From: Mixophyes australis
Lineage: Eukaryota; Chordata; Amphibia; Anura; Limnodynastidae
Reading direction: 5' to 3'
Length of the DNA stretch: 64,000 bases
NCBI GenBank assembly: GCA_036250195.1
Contig: JAVHZZ010000005.1
Location: 180,465,448-180,529,447 of the forward strand
Both the position numbers and the translations under genes were made by a program. The notes under the pieces were generated by a model that was not told the origin of the DNA, ran no database searches, and was given only the letters and a program-made list of their open reading frames with translations. This document shows positions 10,167 through 19,389 of this stretch, piece by piece (position 1 is the first letter of the stretch; each line of letters opens with the position of its first letter).

Positions 10167-12297
10167 GAGGTAAATGTATTAAGGTCCGATTTTAGTCCCC
10201 AAGTCGCCAGATGTATTAAGCTGCGATGTTAACTCTGATCTTCAAAATCGCTGGTCATCTCTGGCCATTTGCTGCGATTTTGCTAACTCTCCCATGTTTA
10301 GCAAACTCTCCTGTGTTTCCTAACTGCCAGATTAGTAAACACATCACTGTTACACTGGTCTGCCTATAGAGCCGGAGATCCGGCAGCTGTCAAAAGCTTA
10401 AAAATAGAGAAATGTTAAAAAAAAATAAAAGTGCGGGGTCCTCCTGCCCGAATACTATTAACCCTAATGCTGCCAGCCTACTCCTGATTGCATGAAAATG
10501 GGGGAAAAATTAGCGTGTGGTCGCCCCGATTTTCACGCAGCCATCACTAGGCAAATCGGGGTGGCCGGGGTGGTTGGCACTATAGCAGGGGAACACGCGG
10601 CAGGGGTCCCCCTGCCATAATGACACCAACCCCATGCTGTTCAGCACTGGGCTGGATTCCCTAGGGAGTGGGGTCCGCCAAAAAAAAAATAATGAGTGGG
10701 CCTCCCCTCTAGGAAGATCCAGTCCAGCAATATTGGCAAATTAGTAGTTAAAAAAAGAAATGAACACCGTTTTGTGTAAGTACAAGTCCCAGCCAGCCCA
10801 GGCTGCCCTAAACAGTCTGGGCATGCTGATGCTTGTAGAACTACAAGCACCAACATACCCATGGCAGCCAGATCATGCTGGCTGGGTACAAACAGCCCGA
10901 CGATAATGAATAGAAGCCAGCCGAGTGGTCTTTTTATAGTCTATGGGGATTTCCCATGCTGTTATGGTTATTCCCCATATACTATAAATAGACCTCGCGA
11001 CTGGCTTCTATTCATTATCGTCGGGCTGTTTGTACACTGTACAAGCAGAAGTTTACGTTGATTGTAAATTGGGTTACTTATTTTATTCAAGCATTGGATA
11101 TTCAAATATTGGGGCCCTTGTTGCCTGAAGATAAGAAGACTGCAAGCAACAAGGGGGCCCTTCTGGCCAGAACAACAGAAGATATTTACAAGCATGGGTA
11201 ATTGTAATACAAATAATTCTGGGACATTTCAAGCATGGACATTTCGATCTATAATTATTTCGGACATTTTCAAGCATGGACATTTGGAATTACAAATTAT
11301 TTGGGACATGGTTTTTAAACACATTTGTATTAAAAGCTGCTGACAACAGATGAAGAATTTAGATTGGTGAGTATATTGGGGTTTGATTATTTTTAATAAA
11401 TTTATGTGGTATGAATGAGGGTGTTTAGTGTATTTTTGGGGGTTTGGAATTATTTTTAATGAAAAGTTGTGGTTTTAAACAAGGAGTTGTGTTTTTTTTT
11501 AAACATTTTGTTTTGTGGAACTACAGGTCTCAGCCAGCCATGGGTGTCAGGCCATGTTGACAGTTGTGGTTCTCCAAGTGCCAGCATGACCTGGCTGCCA
11601 TGGGTATGCTGGTGCAGCCCTTGCTGGCTGGGAGTTGTAGTTCCACAAAACAAAATGGCATCTGTTGTTTTTTTTAACTACTAATTCACCAATATTACCC
11701 TACTTCCCACAGCCCACTGGGTAGGAAGAGCCCTAGTGCTTACAGCACTGGGCTGGGTCTTCCTAGACTGGAATCCACACCTTATGGATTCCAGTCCAGT
11801 GCTGAACAGCCTGGGGTTGGCTTGTCATTATGACAGGCAACCCCTGCCGCGTGTCCCCCTGATATAGTGCCAACCACCCTGGCTGGTTTGCCTAGTGCTG
11901 GTTGCCTGAAAATCGGGGGGATCCCACGCAAATTTTTCCCTGATTTTCACGCAACCAGCAGTAGGCTGGCAGCACTAGGGTTAAAAGTTTCTGGGCGTTG
12001 AAACCCCACATTTTTTTATTTTTATTTAACATTTCTCTATTTTTAAACTTTTGACAGCCGCCAGACCTCCGGCTTTATAGGCAGACCAGTGTAACAGTGA
12101 TGTGTTTACTAATCACGCAGCTAGGAAGTAGCGTGTTGTATCTATCAATTTTTAAAGCAAACTCGTGATCTATATCGGTTTTGGAAATTTTGACAGAAAC
12201 ACATCTCTGGCGATTTTACCTAAAATCTCACTTTAATACATCTGCGAGATGAAACACCTGCTTGATTTTCAAAATCCGAGCTTGTTACATTTACCCC
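10167..12297. mobile_element. 2.1 kb fold-back (palindromic) non-autonomous DNA transposon, copy 1
   Basis: The left end GAGGTAAATGTATTAAGG is inverted at the right end as ACATTTACCCC. Matching inverted blocks continue inward for hundreds of bases, for example the AACACATCACTGTTACAC and CTGTCAAAAG blocks near 10335-10395, which recur inverted at 12045-12110. The target is the Tc1 copy, and comparison with uninterrupted Tc1 sequence shows CAG duplicated (10164-10166 and 12298-12300). No transposase is visible. A second copy lies at 57351-59820. The superfamily is unassigned; a 3-bp duplication would fit PIF/Harbinger or CACTA types. Confidence 0.75.
10886..11035. repeat. 150-bp near-perfect hairpin nested near the centre of the fold-back element
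   Basis: GTACAAACAGCCCGACGATA at the left is exactly inverted at the right, and pairing continues through GAATAGAAGCCAG and most of the arm to a loop around 10960. It may be a nested MITE or the symmetry centre of the host element. Confidence 0.85.
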
Positions 12298-12478
12298 CAG
12301 GGCTCTTTGGGGCCATGTCATCACTTCCAGGACTCCTTGTTTTTCTTTAAACTGTTGATAGTTCTTAATGACATTGGCTGTATATTTGGGCTTGTTGTCC
12401 TGCTGCTGAATAAATTTGGAGCCAATCAGGCGCCTCTCTGATGGTATTGCATGATGGATAAGTACCTGCCTGAATTTT

Positions 12479-13175
12479 GTAACTCACATTTTTATTCAAA
12501 CAAACTGGGTGACAGCCAGCATACAAATAAATAACAGAGACATAATACAAGAAAAAAAAAAAAGGCAATCACTGTCACAGTACATATTAGTAATTGCTGT
12601 TCCTAGCAACATGTGGCACAAAACTGAAAACCGTAATGACACAGACAATATCCTTATTATTATAAAGGGAAGTGGGTGGGCGGGAGGGAGGGGGGGGTGT
12701 CTGTGCTGGTAAGATAAAACAGGTCGGTGTCTCAGACCTCAGGAGAAGTAGCTTTATCTAAGGGATTATCATAAACAGAAGTATCTGGTACGAACGAGTC
12801 AACCTACAGGAGGGGAGGTATTGGGGACATCAATGGTGTAACCAAGGGGCCCAGATTTGATAAAACTTATCGTCTTTATCACGGAAGTGGAAAGTGATTT
12901 TTTTCCATGCTAGCAATGAACCAGACATAGGACTTTAGAGAGGTGCTGCACTTTTCCAGGATTTGGCTATCAGGCACCTAGCGGCCGCCAAAACGTGCGA
13001 TGCCAATTTTGCAGAGGGGACATCAGCATCTTGTATAGGGTAGCAACGGAGGAAGGACCAAGGATCATTCTGGATAGGGAATTGAAGAAGGGAGGAAAGG
13101 AGAGAAGCTACTCTATCCCAGAAGGAGGAGGTGACAGGGCAAGACCACCAGATGTGAAAGAAGGTACCTCTATGG
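12479..13175 (-). pseudogene. 5'-truncated L1 LINE, C-terminal ORF2 and 3' UTR
   Basis: On the reverse strand a frame encodes FHIWWSCPVTSFWDRVASLL, then DPWSFL and LIAKSWKSAAPL. This is the conserved C-terminal HxxWxCP/FW region of L1 ORF2, interrupted by stops. A 3' UTR with an AATAAA signal near 12495 follows. The 14-bp sequence CCTGCCTGAATTTT flanks it on both sides (12465-12478 and 13176-13189), an L1-style target-site duplication within the Tc1 copy. There is no ORF1, endonuclease or RT core. Confidence 0.85.
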
Positions 13176-13599
13176 CCTGCCTGAATTTTTCAGCATTGAG
13201 TATACCATTTATCCTGACCAAATCCCCAACACCATTTGCTGAAATGCATCCCCAAACTTGCTAGGAACATCCACCATGCTTCACTGTTGCCTGCAGACAC
13301 CCATTTTTGTACTGTTCTCTAGCACTTCGGCGAACAAACTGCCTTCTGTTACAACCAAATATTTTAAATTTTACCTCATCAGTCCAGAGCACCTGCTGCC
13401 ATTTTTCTGCACCCCAGTCCCTACGTTATAATGCATAGTTAAGTAGCTTGGCAGCAGAGTTTGGCTGTTTCTCACCCAGTTTTAAGCCTCCTTCTCAGCT
13501 GTTTCTGTTTCAACCTACATATGAAATTGATAAAAAATAAGCTATAACAATAAACTATTTTTTTTATTTTTGAAAGCATTATTTATAATTTTATGGGTT

Positions 13600-14132
13600 T
13601 TGATTATCAACAGGCATATTTTGAAATCTCTTTAGTGGTCTTATGCAGGTGTCATGGTCCCCTTCTGCTTAAGGAATTGTATATTTTAAGTGTTTTGGCT
13701 GGAAATTGTGCCACTGGTTCTTGTACCTGTTTGATAACCTGCAATTGAAGTAAAGTAAAAAACAATTAACACTCATTATACCTCCAAACATCAGTTTAAG
13801 TGAGACAGACACATTCACCTTTGGAGAAATTGGTTCATTGATTATGTGTATTTGCACTTGTATCAGTGGGTAAGCTGTCCTTAAATGCAGTAAAAGTTAA
13901 TAACATGGGGAATATTTATTGTTGTTGTTTTTTCTGAATGGAAACTAGTATTGGTAGTTCCACCCATTATTTGAACCACAAAGCTAATAAACCCACACAC
14001 CTGACAGGAAAGATACACAGGCAGAATGTTATTTAATAAGATGATATACTGTTGTTTTTTTTTAGATATTTACTATATGTACAAAGTATTTGGCCACACC
14101 TCTTAATTATTGAATTGTTTCAATCAGACCCG
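13600..14132. other. Unassigned intronic sequence
   Basis: About 0.5 kb of AT-rich sequence between the Tc1 copy and the inverted-arm element. It resembles neither and has no gene or RNA I can support. Confidence 0.5.
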
Positions 14133-14881
14133 TTAGATAATTCAGAAAAAAGAGAGAGTGTGATTGCCGGGTTTATAAAATATGCAAAATAGCTTTATTG
14201 ATATACATTAAAAGAATATTCAATTTACATAAAGTAAGTTAAAAAAGTATTAGCGAAATATAAAAAAGAATGTGACAAAAAGTGGAACCAGTATAAGTAA
14301 CTAAGATAGCAGCTAAAAAGCACACCGCCCAAATTCCTATTAAATAAGACATTACCCCGTATCAATCCATTAGGATGCGAAATACATTAATATGTTGCTA
14401 ATTTAAATTGGAGATAGGGAAAAAAAATAAGAATACTGAATAAATTAGATCCCGGGAGTGACCAAATAGATGTTGCTCTAATTAACAGGGAACACCCTGT
14501 AATGAGATTCCATGATACTTTGTAGTGTAGTCCATGTTCGACTGCTGAATATAGACGCTGATCTTGCAGTAATTGTTTAATAAACAGCCAAATTCAATAT
14601 TTTATATACACAGTGTCACAGTTGTTGTCAGCGTCTCATTTCACAAAACTCACAACGTTTCATTCCATATAAACCTAATAACTTAGGCAATACCATTATT
14701 AGCCCCAATAGTATATTTATTAACGTAGAGTGTTATTAACATGTGTCAGTTCGTCGATGCAAACATCTATACTGCACAACTTATTTATTATACAGTCCTA
14801 TGGGATACCACATAGGTGCGGCGCTATAATAACTGTCCATATCTCATGCCATATATAGTATTCGCATTTCCATCCTTTTTT

Positions 14882-14922
14882 TTTGCCTTGATAAAGACAT
14901 TAGTGAAACGCGCGTCGGTGAG
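14882..14922 (+). ncRNA. Hammerhead-ribozyme-like motif with variant core
   Basis: The order of parts is stem I strand TTTGCC, core TTGATAA, a short stem-loop II region, GAAA, the palindrome ACGCGCGT as a minimal stem III, C at the cleavage position, then GGTGAG, which pairs back to stem I (GCC/GGT plus wobbles). The canonical core is CUGAUGA, so C3 and G8 are changed and stem II is weak. It may be a decayed ribozyme rather than an active one. Confidence 0.5.
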
Positions 14923-15254
14923 ATAAGCTCGCCGCCCGCTCCTCTATATACAAGTAGATCTATTAGCAGAGACTGACCATTTTCTTAAGATATATTGAAA
15001 GACCACTAGTATCTTGTTCTGCGCATGTGCTACCAATTACCCTCTCTTATGACCTCCTATCTGTTTCCTTTGGTTCTAGCATTTTGGAGCGCTATTTAAA
15101 CCTCCCATTTTTCCTCTGTCTGATACCTGTTCTTCGAGTTACTCACTCTCGATATGGATCTGACTTCCTTCAGTCTGACGCACCCGCTGCTGCTCGTACG
15201 AGAGTCCTGGATAAGCTGTACTCCTCTCTGCCGCTGCCGCTAATAGAACTGCTT

Positions 15255-15720
15255 GCTGCACCTGTACTCACCTGCTGCTGCTCTGAATCTCCATCTACGG
15301 ATCAGCTAAGTTCGATTCCACTACTGCTTCTATATTTGAACTGCCGCTGTACCAGTAACTCACCCGTTGCTCTGAATCACCATCCACGGATCAGCTAAGT
15401 TCCACTCCATTACTACCTGTATTGAACTGTCGCTGTACCAGTAATTCACCTGCCGTTGCTCTGAGTTACCAACTACGGATCATCTAGTTCTACTTCACCA
15501 TCATTTCTATTGGAACTGTTACTGTACCAGTAATTCACCTGTCGTTGCTCTGAGTTACCAACTATGGATCAGCTAGTTCTACTTCATCATCTCTTCCATT
15601 GGAACACTTGCTGTACCAGTAATTCACCTGCTGTTGCTCTGAGTTACCAACTACGGATCAGCTAGTTCTACTCCGCTATTACTCCCATTTGTACTACCGC
15701 TGAACCAAGGACTCTCCTGC
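15255..15720. repeat. Tandem array, about 88-bp unit, five copies
   Basis: CTGTACCAGTAAYTCACC recurs at about 15347, 15433, 15522 and 15611 (spacing 86-89 bp), each followed by GTTGCTCTGA and CTAYGGATCAKCTA blocks. A more diverged copy starts near 15258. It lies inside the inverted-arm element. Confidence 0.9.
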
Positions 15721-16439
15721 TGTTGTTTTCAGTTTCTACTTACAGTATTGCCACTCCATTGCTTCTTCCTGCTACATCATCGTTGCTTTGCATTCCTATG
15801 AGACTGACCCTATCATTATTACCTTCAGTGTCTCTCTGACTGACCGTTACCTATCCGCTGTATCAAGCTCCACTATTTCCTCTACCGACACTCATTCTGG
15901 GAACTGCGACCTGCGGGATAGGAGCAGCGAAGTCCATACCTCCTACTCGTTAGACTCCACGCCCCTGAGTGAGCTCTACGCTTTGGCAGATACAAGGGAT
16001 CCACTAAATATCATTCGGATTCGTGACAGTCACTCCCGGGATCTAACTTATTCAGTTATCTTATTTTTTCCCCTATCTCCAATTGAAGTTAGCAACATAT
16101 TAATGTATTTTGCATCCTAATGGATTGATATGGGGTAATGTCTTATTTAATAGGAGTTTGGGCGGTGTGCTTTTTAGCGGCTGTTTAGCTGCTATCTTAA
16201 CAGTTACTTATACTGGTTCCACTTTTTGTCACATTCTTTTTTATGTTTCGCTAATACTTTTTTACCTACTTTATGTAAATTGAATATTATTTTAATGTAT
16301 ATCAATAAAGCTATTTGATATATTTTATAAACCTAACCAATAGAGTGCCCCGGCAATCACACTCTCTCTTTTCTCTGATTTATCTAATGTGTGGGTGCAC
16401 CTCTCCTGAGAATCTGTGAATATAATTTGTGATAATTGA

Positions 16440-17927
16440 ACATCCGGCTGTGGAGGAGGACGGATGTGCCACGCGAGCGCTCCACTGGGGTCTAACACCT
16501 GGCTCCTGATTTCCCGTGAGCAGCCCGGCGCCTCTCCGTTTTCCTACCCTCCTCCACCCGCCTCACTTACCTCCACTCACTCCTGGTTCCATCCCCGTCG
16601 GCGATCCTCTGAACGGCTGCCTCCCGCGGTGCTTCCAAATCGAGCCCCCGGCTCCGGCCCGCTGCTTCTACCTGGCTCACCGTCCGGCTCCGGCCCTGGC
16701 CCAGCTGTTTCCACTGCTCCCTCCTGGATCTCATCATCGCGGATCTTCTCCTCGGTGGTGTCTTCTGCTTTGGGTCCCCGGCTCCAGCCCAGCGGCCTTC
16801 TCTGCTCCTACCGACCTGGTTCTCCTGGATCCTCGGCCCAGCCGCCTCCACAGGTTCTCCTGCATCCACCGGTTACTCAACCCTGCTGCCTCCACTGCAC
16901 TACCTCTTTGCTCCAGCCTCAGTCCCGCTGCCTGGCCTGCACGTCCGCAAGGCCTACTTCCAGTCGGTATCCCCGCTCTCGAGTGCCGTTCATCCCATCA
17001 CCCACGCCCGGGTCACCGCGGTGCTGCTGACCTACGTCGATCCTGCCTGCTCTCCTCTGCTGACGTCCACCAATCTCTTGCTGTAGCTCCTCTCTTGTCT
17101 CCCACTGATGCCTCCTCCATGCTCCTGCTCCCCTTCATCTCATCTGATGCCCTGTTCCTCACTTGATGCCCCCTAACTCTTCACAACCTTCTCCCTGGAT
17201 CTGAAACTCTGGAACTGTGACTCTGCCTCACCTCCTCAGCTCCCTGGAACTGAAACTCCCTGGACTCTGCCTCAGCCCCCTAGAACTGTGACTCTGCCTC
17301 ACCCCCTCAGCTCCCTGGAACTGTGTCTCTGCCTCTCCCCCTCAGCTCGGATCTCATCTTCGTCCTGCTCCCAAGCAACTCTAGGTTCTTCTTACTACTT
17401 TGCTCCACTGAACCGTCCTCCTCACCGTGATCCTGCTTCATCCCCTTGGATCTACACCTTTGCCTGCACCGTAGAGTCGACTGGTACCTGGTCTATTTTA
17501 CCTGTAACTATCCTTATCTGTGATTATTTTTATCTGCTATTATTTTATCTGCCATCATTTTGTTTTCCTGATTTTATATTTACCTGTAACCACTTTTTAC
17601 CTATTACTATCCTATTATTTTATATGCCACTATTTTGTCTTCCTGATTTTATATTTACCTGTAACTACTTTTTACCTATTACTATCCTATTATTTTATAT
17701 GCCATTATTTTGTTTTCCTGACTCCATATTTACCAGTAATTACTTTTTACCTGTTAATTTTATTACCTGTCTTCATTGTCCTTATTATCTGATTGCACTA
17801 TTGCTCCATGCCTTCCACGCCCTAATCTCGTTATTGTCTTCCACCTTGTCATTGCCTTCCTGCCATTGTTCTTACCTGTTTTCACTGTCCCCATTTTCTC
17901 ACTGTTCTGTTACTCTCTCTTCCTACT
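16440..17927 (+). other. Pyrimidine-rich 5' region of the following L2 LINE
   Basis: About 1.5 kb of strongly C/T-rich sequence with repeated CTCCCTGGAACTG and CTCTGCCTCA blocks (17210-17330) and a 75-bp tandem repeat (17550-17760). Long open frames here (for example 16464-17030 and 17288-18022) are low-complexity Pro/Ser/Leu translations that result from composition. I see no ORF1 domain. Its position immediately ahead of the endonuclease frame suggests LINE 5' sequence. Confidence 0.5.
17550..17760. repeat. 75-bp tandem repeat, about 2.7 copies
   Basis: Units with TTTTGTYTTCCTGA, TTTATATTTACC, TGTAAYYACTTTTTACC and TATTACTATCCTATTATTT repeat at a 75-base period. Because 75 is a multiple of three, each reading frame shows a 25-residue repeat. 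Confidence 0.9.
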
Positions 17928-19349
17928 ATGCCTCCCCGCTCTCACTCCATACCCATACTCTCCCCCCGCCACACCTCTCTCGTTCCTCCCCGCCCTCCCC
18001 CGCGCGCTGCTCATCTTGCTAACCTTATCCCCATCTCCCCCCTCTCCTCTCCCCCTTTCTCCTGTGCCCTCTGGAATGCCAGATCCGTCCGCAACAAGCT
18101 GACTGCTGTCCACAACCTCTTTCTATCCAGCTCCTTTAACCTTCTTGCCATTACTGAAACCTGGCTCTCCGACTCTGACACTGCCTCCTCCGCTGCCCTC
18201 TCCTATGGTGGCCTCTCCTTCACCCACTCCGCCAGGCCTGGTGCCCACCCAGGCGGTGGAGTGGGCCTCCTCCTTTCATCCACCTGTACTTTTCGTGTCA
18301 TTCCCCCTGAACCCTCCCTCTCCTTATCCTTCGAAGCCCACTCCATCCGCCTCTTCTACCCCATCCACCTCCGCGTCACTGTCATCTACCGCCCCCCTGG
18401 CCCCACCTCCCTCTTCCTTGACAACTTTGCTGCCTGGCTTCCTCACCACCTCTCCTCCGACCTCCCCTCAATCATTCTCGGTGACTTTAACTTCCCCATC
18501 GACAACCCCACCGACCCTGCTTCCAGCAAACTGCTCACCCTCTCTTCCTCCCTTGGTCTCACCCAATGGACCTCCTCCTCTACCCACTGCCTTGGTCACT
18601 CTCTTGATCTTGTCTTCTCCTACCTTTGTAATCTCTCTGACTTCTCCATCTCTACCTTTCCTCTATCTGACCACCATCTCCTCTCTTTCTCCCTCTCCTC
18701 TTCTCCTGCTCCCCTCCCCCTGCCCAAACCTACTCTGTCCATACGCAACCTCGACGCTCTCGACCCTGTCTCTCTGTCCTCCTCTCTCGATACCCTCCTT
18801 TCTCCCCTTTCCTTCCAGGCCTGCCCCAACCAGGCGGTCTCCCTCTACAATCAAACCCTCACCTCCGCTCTGGATGCAGTCGCCCCTGCCCACTCCGTCC
18901 ACCCCCGCTGCTCCAAACCCCAACCCTGGCACTACAAATTCACCTGCTTCCTCCAAAAATGCTCCCGTACCGCCGAACGTCACTGGAAAAAATCTCGCTC
19001 CCTGGCTGACTTCCTCCACTTTAAATTCATCCTTTCATCCTACAGCTCTGCCCTCTCTCTCGCCAAACAATCTTTCTTTAAATCCCTCATCTCTTCCCAG
19101 TCCTCTAACCCCCGCCGCCTCTTTGCCACCTTCAGGGTCTCCCTGTCTTCCGCGCACTCCTTTTGGGCCCCGTCATTTGCGGATACTCCCCCCGCCTTCA
19201 CTAGCTGTGCATTGAGCTTACTGAGTTACTGTGCTTTATGTTTACTGTACTGTGCTGTCTCACCTTGTATTGTAATTTGTTTTTGTCCCTGTACGGCGCC
19301 ACAGACACCTATAAATAAAAATTAATAATAATAAAAATAATAATAATAT
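17928..19349 (+). pseudogene. L2-type LINE: intact endonuclease, reverse transcriptase deleted, 3' tail retained
   Basis: One open frame of about 465 codons. After a Pro-rich start, from residue ~45, it carries an apurinic-like endonuclease domain: CALWNARSVRNKL (Asn), LLAITETWLSDSD (Glu), GGGVGLLLSS, VTVIYRPPGP, IILGDFNFPID (Asp and Asn), LDLVFS and LSDHHLLSFS (Asp-His). All the catalytic positions I can place are present. It continues into the linker (HWKKSRSLADFLHFKFILSS) and stops resembling LINE protein near 19195. There the sequence jumps straight to a LINE 3' end, with GGCGCCACAGACACC, TATAAATAAA and an ATA-rich tail. The whole RT and C-terminal region is missing. The unbroken endonuclease frame suggests a fairly recent insertion. 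Confidence 0.85.
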
Positions 19350-19389
19350 ATGATTAAAATGAATCAATAGTCAGATCATAAGGAGTTTT

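Larger units (their letters stand above)
9540..13600 (-). mobile_element. Decayed Tc1-like transposon split by three later insertions
   Basis: Pieces at 9540-9697, 10023-10166, 12298-12478 and 13176-13600 are collinear parts of one Tc1-type element read on the - strand. They are recognised by transposase-coding words on the reverse strand and by matching ends: GAATGCTTTCAAAAATAG on the left and its inverse near 13570. It lacks part of the 5' half of the transposase (a join near 13450) and contains stops. The interruptions are a SINE, a fold-back transposon and an L1 fragment, each annotated separately. Confidence 0.8.
14133..16387 (+). mobile_element. Non-coding element with 0.33 kb terminal inverted arms, probably Penelope-related
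   Basis: The left arm 14133-14462 and right arm 16029-16387 are inverted copies, sharing TTAGATAA, AAAGAGAGAGTGTGATTGCC, the AATAAAGCT region and GATCCCGGGAGTGAC in order with small indels. Between them lie a hammerhead-like motif (14882-14922), about 0.1 kb of unique sequence, an 88-bp tandem array and C-rich sequence. No protein domain is seen. The outer arm ends (GGAAAAAAGA/AGAGAGAG-type) resemble the 3' end of the Penelope-like element near 42020, and both carry the same ribozyme-like motif. I infer an inverted-terminus, non-autonomous Penelope derivative. A DNA-transposon fold-back is the alternative. Confidence 0.6.

Noticed and set aside
16464..17166. Long overlapping reading frames in several frames
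   Set aside because: They reflect C/T-rich composition with few stops. The translations are low-complexity Pro/Ser/Leu without domain signatures.
18145..19215. 356-codon frame overlapping the L2 endonuclease
   Set aside because: Out-of-frame shadow of the endonuclease gene; Pro/Ser/Thr-rich and without motifs.
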